A DNA stretch of 64,000 nt from Acidimangrovimonas pyrenivorans (lineage in GTDB: Bacteria; Pseudomonadota; Alphaproteobacteria; Rhodobacterales; Rhodobacteraceae). The translations under genes and the position numbers were made by a program. Shown piece by piece: positions 18,404 through 26,461 of the stretch (position 1 is its first letter; each line of letters begins with the position of its first letter). The notes below the pieces were generated by a model. It did not search any database and was not told where the DNA came from. It saw only the letters and a program-made list of their open reading frames with translations. The DNA lies in contig NZ_JBHRSK010000003.1 in NCBI RefSeq assembly GCF_042643245.1, positions 1 to 64,000 on the forward strand, in the 5' to 3' direction.

Positions 18404-19381
18404 ATGATCCCCGGTGTCAGTAGCCGCCGCCGATTTTCCGACCTCAGCGAGCAGGAGATCCTGGCGCTGGCGATCTCGTCCGAAGAGGACGACGCGCAGA
18501 TCTACCGCATGTATGCCGAGCGGCTGCGCAAGGATTACGCCGTCTCGGCCAAGGTCTTCGACGGCATGGCCAAGGAAGAGGACGAGCATCGCCGCCGGCT
18601 GATCGAGCTGCACCGCGAACGCTTCGGCGAGGTGATCCCGCTGCTGCGGCGCGAGCATGTCGCCGGCTTCTACGCCCGCCGGCCGGTCTGGCTGGTGGAA
18701 AACCTCGGGCTCGACACGATCCGCGACGAGGCGGCCGAAATGGAGCGCCAGGCCGAGGCCTTCTACAAGCGCGCCGCCGCCCAGACCCAGGACGCCGCGA
18801 CGCGCAAGCTGCTCGGCGACCTGGCCGCGGCCGAGGCGGGGCATACCGCCCATGCCGAGGAACTGGGCGAGAGACATCTCGACGAGAACGCGCGCGAGGA
18901 GGAAGACCGCGCCGCCCATCGCCAGTTCATCCTGACCTGGGTCCAGCCGGGTCTGGCCGGGCTGATGGACGGCTCGGTCTCGACCCTGGCGCCGATCTTC
19001 GCCACCGCCTTCGCCACCCACAACACCTGGACGACCTTCCTCGTCGGCCTCGCCGCCTCGGTCGGCGCCGGCATCTCGATGGGCTTCACCGAGGCGGCGC
19101 ATGACGACGGCGTCATCTCGGGCCGCGGCTCGCCGATCAAGCGCGGCATCGCCTCGGGCGTGATGACCATGGTCGGCGGCCTCGGCCACGCGCTGCCCTA
19201 CCTGATCCCCGAATTCTGGACCGCGACCTTCATCGCCATGGCGGTGGTGTTCATCGAGCTCTGGGCCATCGCCTGGATCCAGAACAAGTTCATGGAGACG
19301 CCGTTTTTCCGCGCGGCCTTGCAAGTCGTGGTCGGCGGTGCTCTGGTCTTCGCCGCGGGGGCGCTGATCGGCGGCGGTTGA
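18404..19381 (+). CDS. mbfA: Membrane-bound ferritin-like iron exporter MbfA
   Basis: This protein joins a rubrerythrin/ferritin-like domain to a VIT1/CCC1-type iron transporter. In rhizobia it exports iron and protects against iron overload and peroxide. Residues 1 to about 150 carry the four-helix bundle with diiron-type carboxylate and histidine motifs (SSEEDDAQIYRM, KEEDEHRRRL, EMERQAEAF, AAEAGHTAHAE). Residues about 180-325 form the membrane part (MDGSVSTLAPIFATAFAT; GISMGFTEAAHDDG; several hydrophobic helices). Length 325 residues. ATG 18404 follows AAGGAGCCCCC, and an upstream ATG would cross the iron element. Regulation by Irr is indicated by the element at 18372-18388. The nitroreductase follows 22 bases later and may share the transcript. 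Confidence 0.93.
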   Translation: MIPGVSSRRRFSDLSEQEILALAISSEEDDAQIYRMYAERLRKDYAVSAKVFDGMAKEEDEHRRRLIELHRERFGEVIPLLRREHVAGFYARRPVWLVENLGLDTIRDEAAEMERQAEAFYKRAAAQTQDAATRKLLGDLAAAEAGHTAHAEELGERHLDENAREEEDRAAHRQFILTWVQPGLAGLMDGSVSTLAPIFATAFATHNTWTTFLVGLAASVGAGISMGFTEAAHDDGVISGRGSPIKRGIASGVMTMVGGLGHALPYLIPEFWTATFIAMAVVFIELWAIAWIQNKFMETPFFRAALQVVVGGALVFAAGALIGGG

Positions 19382-19403
19382 TCCCCCGGAAGAGGGAGGA
19401 TCG

Positions 19404-20108
19404 ATGTATTCGAAGGATGACGTGGAATACCGGCCGCTGTCGCTGCCGGATCGGGTGCAGATGCCGCCCGCGGAGTCGCTGGCGGCGGTGCGGGCCTTCC
19501 GCGACTACATGAAGAAGCGCCACTCGGTGCGCCAGTTCAGTGACGCGCCGGTGGCGGAAGAGGTGATCGCCGCCTGTATCGAGGCGGCGGGCACCGCGCC
19601 TTCCGGCGCCAATCACCAGCCCTGGCATTTCGTCGCGATCTCGGACCCGGCGATCAAGGCGCGGATCCGGGCCGCCGCCGAGGAGGAGGAGCGCGCCTTC
19701 TATTCCGGCGGGGCGGGCGACGAGTGGCTCAAGGCGCTCGAACCGATCGGCACCGGTGCCGACAAGCCGCATCTCGACGTCGCGCCCTGGCTGATCGTCG
19801 TCTTCGCCCAACGCTGGGGGGTGACGCAGGAAGGCGAGCGCTACAAGAATTACTACGTGCCCGAAAGCGTCGGCATCGCCACGGGGATGCTGATCGCCGC
19901 CATTCACCATGCCGGGCTGGTCTGTCTCGAACACACCCCGAATCCGATGAAATTCCTGCCCGAGCTCTGCGGCCGCCCTGCCGAGGAGAAGGCGGTGATG
20001 ATCCTTCCGGTGGGCTATCCCGCCGCGGATGCGACGGTGCCGGCGGTGGCCAAGATCAAGAAGCCGCTGGCCGAGATTCTGACGGTGATGAAGGCGCGGG
20101 ACGCCTGA
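19404..20108 (+). CDS. Nitroreductase-family flavoprotein (iodotyrosine-deiodinase-like branch)
   Basis: The 234-residue FMN-binding oxidoreductase has the flavin contacts RHSVRQFSD near residue 40 and TAPSGANHQPWHFV near residue 70, which is the branch signature shared with iodotyrosine deiodinase. The C-terminal IATGMLIAAIHHAGLVCLEHTPNPM is the usual dimer and active-site lid region, with VGYPA near the end. It uses NAD(P)H to reduce nitro, quinone or halogenated compounds; the true substrate is open. It follows mbfA by 22 bases with a good ribosome site (AGAGGGAGG) and may be co-expressed under iron control. A 9-bp hairpin and copy 3 of the intergenic element follow. Confidence 0.88.
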   Translation: MYSKDDVEYRPLSLPDRVQMPPAESLAAVRAFRDYMKKRHSVRQFSDAPVAEEVIAACIEAAGTAPSGANHQPWHFVAISDPAIKARIRAAAEEEERAFYSGGAGDEWLKALEPIGTGADKPHLDVAPWLIVVFAQRWGVTQEGERYKNYYVPESVGIATGMLIAAIHHAGLVCLEHTPNPMKFLPELCGRPAEEKAVMILPVGYPAADATVPAVAKIKKPLAEILTVMKARDA

Positions 20109-20129
20109 GTTCTCGGCGTTGCGAAAATA

Positions 20130-20162
20130 TCCGGCCGGCGGGTCTTGCATCTTCCGGCCGGA
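20130..20162 (+). terminator. Hairpin terminator after the nitroreductase gene
   Basis: TCCGGCCGG (20130-20138) pairs with CCGGCCGGA (20154-20162), a perfect 9-bp stem with a 15-nt loop. A moderately T-rich stretch (ACTTTCTTG) follows a few bases later. Confidence 0.6.
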
Positions 20163-20164
20163 CC

Positions 20165-20211
20165 TGAACTTTCTTGCCTTCGGCGAGGATACTTCCGTGA
20201 AGATGAAAGGG
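20165..20211 (+). repeat. Intergenic 3' element, copy 3 (diverged)
   Basis: CGGCGAGGATACTTCCGTGAAGATGAAAGGG carries the element's GAGGATA-core and purine tail (core at 20182-20211), preceded by the separate hairpin at 20130-20162. It lies between the nitroreductase and AEC genes and points with both. Confidence 0.6.
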
Positions 20212-20224
20212 CAGGCGCGCCGAC

Positions 20225-21154
20225 ATGATCGACATTCTTCTGCGCACGCTGCCGTTCTTCGCCCTCATCGGCCTGGGCTACTGGGCCGGGCGGACGCGGT
20301 TCTTCAGCGAAGAGGCAACGGCCTACCTGACCAAGTTCGTCTTCTACTTCGCGCTGTCGGCGATGCTGTTCCGCTTCGCCTCGAACCTGTCGCTGTCCGA
20401 GATCTACAGCACGCCCTTCGCGCTCGCCTACCTGTCGGGCTGTGTCACGGTCTACCTGCTGGCCACCGCGGTCGCGTTCGCGCGCAAGCTGTCGATGGCC
20501 GAGGCGGCGGTCGAGGCGCAATGCGCGGTGATCGGCAATACCGGCTTCCTTGGCGTGCCGATGCTGACGGCGCTTCTGGGCAAGGCGGCGGCGGGGCCGG
20601 TGCTGATGGTGCTGTCGGTTGACCTGATCGTGTTTTCCAGCCTGATCACCTTGCTGATCACCGCGGCGCGGACCGGGCGGGTGACCTTCGGCATCCTCAA
20701 GGTGCTGGGCATCGGGCTGCTGAAGAACCCGATGATCGTGTCGATGGGCGCCGGGCTGATCTGGTCGGCGACGCGGCTGCCGGTGCCGGGGCCGGTGAAT
20801 GACTTCATGGGGCTCTTGGGCGGCGCGGCGACGCCCGGGGCGCTGTTCGCCATCGGCGCCTCGCTGGCCTCGAAATCGGCCGAGCGGATCGAGGTGGCGG
20901 GCTGGCTGTCCTTCTGTAAGCTGGTGATGCATCCCGGCGCGGTGGCCATCGCCGCGCTGCTGATCTTCCCGGTCGAGCCCTTCGCCGCCAGCGTGATGAT
21001 CGCCGCGGCCTCGCTTCCGGTCGCCGGCAACGTCTATATTCTGGCCCAGCATTACGGCGTGGCGCCGCAGCGCGTCTCGGCCTCGATCCTGATCTCGACG
21101 GTGGTCAGCATCCTGACCGTGCCGGCGGTGATCGCCTGGGTGACGGGACAATAG
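20225..21154 (+). CDS. AEC-family transporter (auxin efflux carrier-like permease)
   Basis: An inner-membrane secondary carrier of 309 residues with about ten hydrophobic helices, starting at LLRTLPFFALIGLGYWAG. The two halves have the internal repeat of the AEC family; NTGFLGVPMLTALLG and the polar break AAASLPVAGNVYILAQHYG are typical of the substrate path. Bacterial relatives move malonate, malate or other organic anions. Substrate unknown. ATG 20225 follows copy 3 of the intergenic element, whose purine-rich tail ends 14 bases before it. fghA follows after nine bases, so the two genes are probably on one transcript. Confidence 0.9.
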   Translation: MIDILLRTLPFFALIGLGYWAGRTRFFSEEATAYLTKFVFYFALSAMLFRFASNLSLSEIYSTPFALAYLSGCVTVYLLATAVAFARKLSMAEAAVEAQCAVIGNTGFLGVPMLTALLGKAAAGPVLMVLSVDLIVFSSLITLLITAARTGRVTFGILKVLGIGLLKNPMIVSMGAGLIWSATRLPVPGPVNDFMGLLGGAATPGALFAIGASLASKSAERIEVAGWLSFCKLVMHPGAVAIAALLIFPVEPFAASVMIAAASLPVAGNVYILAQHYGVAPQRVSASILISTVVSILTVPAVIAWVTGQ

Positions 21155-21163
21155 GAGAGCAAG

Positions 21164-21994
21164 ATGAAGACGATTTCGGAAAACCGGGCCTTCGGCGGCG
21201 TGCAGGGGGTCTATTCCCACGCCTCGGAGGCCTGCGGCTGCGACATGACCTTCGGGCTGTTCCTGCCCCGGGAGGCCGAGGACGGGCCGGTGCCGCTGCT
21301 GTGGTACCTGTCGGGTCTGACCTGCACCCATGAGAACGCGATGACCAAGGCCGGCGCCCAGGCCTGGGCGGCCGAACATGGCATCGCGCTGGTCTTCCCC
21401 GACACCTCGCCGCGGGGCGAGGGCGTGGCGGACGATCCCGCCTACGATCTCGGCCAGGGCGCCGGCTTCTACGTCAACGCGACGCAGGCGCCGTGGGCGT
21501 CGCATTTCCGGATGTGGGACTATGTCGCCGAGGAGCTGCCGCGAGTGCTGTTCCACGGTTTCGAGCTGGACGAGGAGCGGCAGGCGATCACCGGCCATTC
21601 GATGGGCGGCCACGGCGCGCTGACGCTGGCGATGAGCTATCCGGGCCGCTACCGCTCGGTCTCGGCCTTCGCGCCGATCGCCCATCCGACCGCCTCGGAC
21701 TGGGGCCGCAAGCAGCTCTCGGCCTATCTCGGCGAGGACGAGGCCGCCTGGGCGGCGCATGACGCGACGCTGCTGGTCAAGGAGCGCGGCTTCGACGGGC
21801 CGATGCTGATCGACCAGGGCAGCTCGGACCAGTTCATCGACCTGCTGCAGCCCGAGGCGCTGATCTCGGCCATCGCGACCCGGCGCCAGCCGGCGCAGTT
21901 ACGGATGCAGAAGGGCTATGACCACAGCTATTTCTTCGTCGCGAGCTTCATGGAAGAGCATGTGGCCTTCCATGCCGACGCGCTCTACGGCTGA
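21164..21994 (+). CDS. fghA: S-formylglutathione hydrolase
   Basis: This serine hydrolase splits S-formylglutathione into formate and glutathione, the step after adhC in glutathione-dependent formaldehyde detoxification. The 276-residue esterase-D-fold protein carries the nucleophile Ser146 in GHSMGGHGAL, the oxyanion region WYLSGLTCTHENAM, and catalytic Asp and His near the C-terminus (IDQGSSDQF; GYDHSYFF). There is no signal peptide. It lies about 5 kb from adhC, whereas many methylotrophic Paracoccus have the genes adjacent. It begins nine bases after the AEC gene and is followed nine bases later by the DUF188 gene, so it sits mid-operon. Confidence 0.96.
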   Translation: MKTISENRAFGGVQGVYSHASEACGCDMTFGLFLPREAEDGPVPLLWYLSGLTCTHENAMTKAGAQAWAAEHGIALVFPDTSPRGEGVADDPAYDLGQGAGFYVNATQAPWASHFRMWDYVAEELPRVLFHGFELDEERQAITGHSMGGHGALTLAMSYPGRYRSVSAFAPIAHPTASDWGRKQLSAYLGEDEAAWAAHDATLLVKERGFDGPMLIDQGSSDQFIDLLQPEALISAIATRRQPAQLRMQKGYDHSYFFVASFMEEHVAFHADALYG

Positions 21995-22003
21995 AGCGCG
22001 GCA

Positions 22004-22459
22004 ATGACCACCCTCTACGTCGATGCCGATGCCTGTCCGGTGAAGGCCGAGGCCGAGCGGGTGGCGACGCGGCACAGGCTGGCGCTGAAGATGGTTTCGA
22101 ATGGCGGGCTGCGGCCCTCGGCCAATCCGCTGGTCGAGATGGTCTTCGTCCCCGACGGCCCGGACGAGGCCGACAAGTGGATCGCCGAACGTGTCGGCAA
22201 GGGCGACGTGGTGATCACCGGCGACATCCCGCTGGCGGCGAAATGCATCGAGGCCGGGGCACGGGCGCTGAAGCATAACGGCGAGGTCTTCACCCCGGCC
22301 AATATCGGCACGATCCTGGCGACCCGCGACCTGATGGCCGACCTGCGCGCCGCCGACCCGTTCCGGCAGGGGGGCGGGCGGCCGTTTTCCAAGGCCGACC
22401 GCAGCCGCTTGCTCGACGCGCTGGAGCGCGAGGTGCGGGCGGCGTTGAAAGAGCAGTAG
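22004..22459 (+). CDS. YaiI/YqxD family protein (DUF188)
   Basis: A 151-residue protein of the widespread DUF188 family, a PIN-like fold predicted to be a nuclease but not shown to be one. The signature residues are present: YVDADACPVKAEAERVA at the N-terminus, the VVITGDIPLAAKCIEAGA strand-helix, and the C-terminal RQGGGRPFSKADRSRLLDALER. Acidic residues Asp7 and Asp9, together with the ITGD aspartate, fit a metal site. Cytoplasmic. It is embedded in the fghA-HAD-OCD-hydrolase run and its start follows AAGCGCGGCA. Confidence 0.93.
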   Translation: MTTLYVDADACPVKAEAERVATRHRLALKMVSNGGLRPSANPLVEMVFVPDGPDEADKWIAERVGKGDVVITGDIPLAAKCIEAGARALKHNGEVFTPANIGTILATRDLMADLRAADPFRQGGGRPFSKADRSRLLDALEREVRAALKEQ

Positions 22460-22471
22460 AAAGGGTTCCCC

Positions 22472-23101
22472 ATGTCCAGACCCGAGGCGGTGATCTTCGA
22501 CATCGGCAACGTGCTGATCGAATGGCAGCCCGAACGCTATTACGACCGTGTCGTGGGCGAGGACCGCCGCCGGGCGATGTTCGAGACGGTTGACCTGTAC
22601 GCGATGAACGGCCGGATCGACTGCGGCGCCGATTTCCGCGACACGGTCTACGAGACCGCCATGGCCGTTCCCGAATTCGCCGCCGAGATCCGGATGTGGC
22701 ACGACAACTGGCTCGAGCTCGCCCAGCCGGTGATCGAGCGTTCGGTGGCGCTGCTGCGGGCGCTGCGGGCGCGCGGCATGCCGGTCTTCGCCCTGACCAA
22801 TTTCGGCATCGGCACTTTCGACCTCGCCGAGGCGCACCACGATTTCCTGGGCGAGTTCGATCGGCGCTACATCTCGGGTCACATGGGTGTGATCAAGCCG
22901 GCGCCGGAAATCTATGTCATGGTCGAGCAAGATTGCGGCATCGCGCCGGATCGGCTCTTGTTCACCGACGACAGGGCCGAGAATATCGAGGCAGCGGCCG
23001 CGCGCGGCTGGCGCACACATCTGTTCGAGGGCCCCGAGGGCTGGGCGGCGCGCCTGGTGGACGAGGGCCTGCTCGACGAGAAGGAAGGACCATTGCCATG
23101 A
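22472..23101 (+). CDS. HAD-superfamily phosphatase (YihX-like)
   Basis: The 209-residue HAD-type hydrolase has nucleophile Asp10 in VIFDIGNVLIEW (the DxGNV form seen in YihX and related sugar-phosphate phosphatases). The other motifs are ALTNFG (motif II Thr), KPAPEIY (motif III Lys) and LFTDDRAENIEAA (motif IV acidic pair). The helical cap between about residues 20 and 85 marks subclass IA. Substrates of such enzymes are small phosphates and cannot be assigned. ATG 22472 follows AAAGGGTTCCCC. The stop overlaps the next gene's ATG by four bases (ATGA), so the phosphatase and the OCD-like enzyme are translationally coupled. Confidence 0.9.
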   Translation: MSRPEAVIFDIGNVLIEWQPERYYDRVVGEDRRRAMFETVDLYAMNGRIDCGADFRDTVYETAMAVPEFAAEIRMWHDNWLELAQPVIERSVALLRALRARGMPVFALTNFGIGTFDLAEAHHDFLGEFDRRYISGHMGVIKPAPEIYVMVEQDCGIAPDRLLFTDDRAENIEAAAARGWRTHLFEGPEGWAARLVDEGLLDEKEGPLP

Positions 23102-24015
23102 CCATCGAGATCATCGGGCCGGAAGCCGAGAAGCGGCTGAGCTGGGACGGGCTGACCGAGGCGCTGCTGGCGGGGCACAAGCTGCCGCCGGCGCAGGTCG
23201 AGGACACGCTGCTGACCCGGGGGGGCGACAAGCTCTTGTCGCGCGCGGCCTGGATCGACGGCATGGGGCTGGCGGTGAAGTCGGCGACGATCTTTCCCGC
23301 CAATGCCGGGCTCGGCCTGCCCTCGGTCAACGGTTCGGTCAGCCTGTTCAGCGACACCTCGGGCGAGCTCGAGGCGCTGGTCGATTTCCACCTCGTGACC
23401 AAGTGGAAGACGGCCGGCGACAGCCTGCTGGCGGCCAAGCTGCTGGCCCGGCCCGACAGCCGTTTCTTCCTCATCGTCGGCGCCGGCGCCGTCGCCCGCT
23501 CGATGATCGAGGCCTATCGCTCGGCCTTCCCAGCGGCGCAGTTCCTGCTCTGGAACCGGACCTTCTCGAAAGCGGCCGAGATGGCCGCCGAGATCCCCGG
23601 CGTCAGCTCGGTGCGCGATCTCGAAGGGGCGGTGCGCTCGGCCGACGTGATCTGCACGGCGACGATGTCGACCGCGCCGATCATCCATGGCTCGTGGATC
23701 AAGAAGGGCACCCATCTCGACCTGATCGGCGCCTACACGCCCGAGATGCGCGAGGTCGACGACAAGACGCTGCAGCGCGCCCGCATCTTCGTCGATTCGC
23801 GGGCGACGACCATGGGCCATATCGGCGAGCTGAAGATCCCGATCGAGGAAGGCGTGATCGACCGCACCGAGGTGCTGGCCGATTTCTACGACATCGAGCG
23901 CGGCAAGTTCGCCCGCCGCGATGCCGACGAGATCACCCTGAGCAAGAACGGCGGCGGCGCCCATCTCGACCTGATGACCGCGCGATATATCCTCGAGGCT
24001 GCCCGCAGGAAATGA
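23098..24015 (+). CDS. Ornithine cyclodeaminase / mu-crystallin family NAD(P)-dependent enzyme
   Basis: A 305-residue member of the OCD/mu-crystallin family: the dinucleotide motif IVGAGAVARSMIEAY lies near residue 125, and the conserved lysine segment GLAVKSATIFPANAG near residue 60. In the family an Arg-Thr-Ala-Ala motif binds the substrate carboxylate; here it reads TKWKTAGDS, with Lys in the Arg position. Relatives include ornithine cyclodeaminase, ketimine reductases and the iminosuccinate reductase BhcD of Paracoccus, so imine reduction is as likely as ornithine deamination. It overlaps the HAD gene and the next gene by four bases each. No bhcABC genes lie nearby. Confidence 0.85.
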   Translation: MTIEIIGPEAEKRLSWDGLTEALLAGHKLPPAQVEDTLLTRGGDKLLSRAAWIDGMGLAVKSATIFPANAGLGLPSVNGSVSLFSDTSGELEALVDFHLVTKWKTAGDSLLAAKLLARPDSRFFLIVGAGAVARSMIEAYRSAFPAAQFLLWNRTFSKAAEMAAEIPGVSSVRDLEGAVRSADVICTATMSTAPIIHGSWIKKGTHLDLIGAYTPEMREVDDKTLQRARIFVDSRATTMGHIGELKIPIEEGVIDRTEVLADFYDIERGKFARRDADEITLSKNGGGAHLDLMTARYILEAARRK

Positions 24016-24938
24016 TCTGGACCGCCCTCGGCCTTGCCCTGCTGCTGATCCTCGCCGCGCCCTGGCTGGCCGAACGGCTGCGGCCCGAGATCGACGCGCG
24101 CGGGCGGCGGCTGGCCGAGGGCGATTTCGCCGAGCTCAGCGACGGGCTGACCTACTACCGCTGGCACGGCCCGGCGCGCGGCCCCGTCGTCGTCTGCGTC
24201 CACGGGCTGACGACGCCGAGCTATGTCTGGCTGCCGATCGCCAGGGCGCTGGCCCATCTCGGCTTCCGGGTGCTGACCTACGATCTTTACGGCCGCGGCC
24301 TCTCCGACCGGCCCGGCGGGGTTCAGGACAGCGCCTTCTTCCTGCGCCAGCTGCGCGAGCTGCTGGACGATCAGGAGGTGACGGGCGGCATCACCCTGAT
24401 GGGCTATTCGATGGGCGGGGCGATCGCCACCGCCTTTGCCGCCGAATATCCCGAGACCGTCGACCGCCTGGTGCTGCTCGCCCCGGCCGGGCTGGGCCAC
24501 CGCCTCGGCCGGTTCCTGGAGTTCTGCGAACGGGTGCCGGTGCTGGGCGACGGGCTGATCCGGCTTTTCGGCGCCGGGGTCCATCGCCGCGTCGTGGGGC
24601 CCGCCGGGCCGGTGAGTTCGGCGGTGCCCGACATCGTCCAGCGCATGCGCGGCGAGATGGGCTATCGCGGCACCCTGCCCGCCGTGCTGTCGAGCCAGCG
24701 CCACATGCTGACCGAGGACTTGGAGGCGGTGCACCGGCAACTGGGCCGGACGAAGCTGCCGGTGCTGGCGATCTGGGGCGAGGAAGACCCGATCATCCCG
24801 CTGGCGGCGCTGGGCCGGATGGCGCAGCTCAACCGCAGCGCGCGGCAGGTGACGGTGCCGGGGGCGGGCCACGGGTTGCCCTATACCCACCCGCGCGAGG
24901 TGATGGCGGCGATCTCGGACGTGTTGCGGGAGGGGTGA
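24012..24938 (+). CDS. Alpha/beta hydrolase with an N-terminal membrane anchor
   Basis: The 308-residue protein starts with a hydrophobic helix (WTALGLALLLILAAPWLAERL), probably a signal anchor. An alpha/beta-hydrolase domain follows: oxyanion HGLTTPSYVW, nucleophile Ser in GYSMGGAIA, acid Asp in WGEEDPIIP and catalytic His in GAGHGLPYTHP. The class covers lipases, esterases and C-C bond hydrolases, and the substrate is open. Its ATG overlaps the OCD stop, making it the last gene of a stop-start-coupled run that began with the HAD gene. Copy 4 of the intergenic element follows at once. Confidence 0.88.
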   Translation: MIWTALGLALLLILAAPWLAERLRPEIDARGRRLAEGDFAELSDGLTYYRWHGPARGPVVVCVHGLTTPSYVWLPIARALAHLGFRVLTYDLYGRGLSDRPGGVQDSAFFLRQLRELLDDQEVTGGITLMGYSMGGAIATAFAAEYPETVDRLVLLAPAGLGHRLGRFLEFCERVPVLGDGLIRLFGAGVHRRVVGPAGPVSSAVPDIVQRMRGEMGYRGTLPAVLSSQRHMLTEDLEAVHRQLGRTKLPVLAIWGEEDPIIPLAALGRMAQLNRSARQVTVPGAGHGLPYTHPREVMAAISDVLREG

Positions 24939-24950
24939 GCCTGCGGGCGG

Positions 24951-25012
24951 AGAGCGCCGGGGGTTTCACACCCCCGGACCCCCGTGGAGTATTTTCGCAA
25001 AGAAGAAGATGC
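24951..25012 (+). repeat. Intergenic 3' element, copy 4 (hairpin type A)
   Basis: The 8-bp hairpin CCGGGGGT/ACCCCCGG (24957-24977) is followed by ACCCCCGTGGAG, the core TATTTTCGC and the tail AAAGAAGAAGATG (core and tail 24986-25012). It lies between convergent genes, directly after the hydrolase stop and pointing with it. Confidence 0.8.
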
Positions 25013-25026
25013 AGGAGGCGCAGTTC

Positions 25027-26283
25027 TCAGGCCGGCACGCGCAGCTCCATCGGGGTTTCACGCACCGGCAGGTGGACCAGCGCGCTGAAGGCGCCGATGC
25101 CGACGCCGACCCACCAGACGCCGGTATAGCTGCCGTAGAGGTCGTACATCGCGCCGCCGAGCCAGACGCCGAAGAAGCTGCCGATCTGGTGCGACAGGAA
25201 GACGAAGCCGTACAGCGTGCCCATGTAGCGCAGCCCGTAGATATGGGCGACGAGGCCCGAGGTCAGCGGCACCGTCGCCAGCCACAGCGCGCCCATGCTT
25301 AGCGAGAACAGGAGTACCGTGGCCGGCGTGATCGGGGTCAGGATGAAGGCGGCCGAGATCAGCGTGCGCAGCAGGTAGATGCCGGCCAGCAGGTACTTGC
25401 GCGAGAACCGGGCGCCGAGCCAGCCGGCGGTGACGGTGCCGACGATATTGGCGAGGCCAATGACCGCGATCGAGACGGCGCCGAGGGCCGAGGTCGTCTC
25501 GATCCCGAGCGAGGCCAGCATGCCGTTGGGGGCGACGGCGCCACACATCTCGGTCACCAGGGCCGGGAAATGGGCGGTGATGAAGGCGAGCTGGTAGCCG
25601 CAGGAGAAGAAGCCGAGGAAGATGAGGGTGTAGGTCGGGTCGCGGAAGGCGCGGGTCAGCACGGTGCCGAGGCTTTCCTCGAGCTCGGCCTTGGTCGCCG
25701 TCACCGGCGCCCGCATCATCGGCAGCGCGAACAGGGCGGCGAGGATCACCGCGGCGAAGATCAGGAACACGGTCTGCCAGGGGAAGTAGCCCAGCAGCAC
25801 CTCGGCCGTCGGCGCGCCGAAGACCTGGCCGGCCGAGCCGGCGGCGGTGGCGATGCCGAGCGCCAGGCTGCGATGCTCGGGCGCGGCGGCGCGGCCGACG
25901 ATGGCGAGGATGACGCCGAAGCCGGTGCCGGCGATGCCGAAGCCGACCAGCACCTCGAGGATCTGGTGTTCGCCCGGGGTGACGGCGAAGGAGGACAGGA
26001 TCAGCCCGGCGGCATAGGTGAGCGCGCCGAGCACGATGGCGCGGCGGTCGCCGAACTTCTCGGCGAAGGCGCCGAACAGCGGCTGGCCGATGCCCCAGGC
26101 GAGGTTCTGGATCGCGATCGCCATCGAGAATTCCGACCGCGCCCAGCCGTATTCCTGCGCGATCGGGATCTGGAAGACGCCGAAGCTGGCGCGGATGGCG
26201 AAGCCGAGCATCAGCACGATGCAGCCGCCGATCAGGACCGGGGTGATCAGCGGGGCGGCTGCGGCGGGGCGGGAAGCGGTCAT
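25027..26283 (-). CDS. MFS transporter (monocarboxylate/oxalate-formate antiporter-like)
   Basis: A 418-residue, 12-helix carrier of the major facilitator superfamily. The loop motif FGAFAEKFGDRRAIVLG lies between helices 2 and 3, and GWLGARFSRKYLLAG in the second half is its repeat. Helix 1 contains RASFGVFQIPIAQEYGW, a pattern common in the monocarboxylate and oxalate/formate (OFA) branch. It is likely an inner-membrane exchanger or uptake system for organic acids; the substrate is not determinable. It converges on the hydrolase gene and is divergent from zapE, with about 180 bases in between. Confidence 0.92.
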   Translation of the reverse strand: MTASRPAAAAPLITPVLIGGCIVLMLGFAIRASFGVFQIPIAQEYGWARSEFSMAIAIQNLAWGIGQPLFGAFAEKFGDRRAIVLGALTYAAGLILSSFAVTPGEHQILEVLVGFGIAGTGFGVILAIVGRAAAPEHRSLALGIATAAGSAGQVFGAPTAEVLLGYFPWQTVFLIFAAVILAALFALPMMRAPVTATKAELEESLGTVLTRAFRDPTYTLIFLGFFSCGYQLAFITAHFPALVTEMCGAVAPNGMLASLGIETTSALGAVSIAVIGLANIVGTVTAGWLGARFSRKYLLAGIYLLRTLISAAFILTPITPATVLLFSLSMGALWLATVPLTSGLVAHIYGLRYMGTLYGFVFLSHQIGSFFGVWLGGAMYDLYGSYTGVWWVGVGIGAFSALVHLPVRETPMELRVPA

Positions 26284-26461
26284 CGGGGTGTCTCCTGTGC
26301 GCCGGAGGAAAGATGCCGTCCCGGGCGCTCACGTCAATCGCGAATCCGTGATCGGCAACCTCAGCAGCCGTGATGGATGGCGCGGGCAGGCGCCCCTTGA
26401 CCGGCTCTTGCGCGCGAGAAAAGCTGTTTCCCTTGGCTGCCGGGCGGTCTAATCACGGCCC

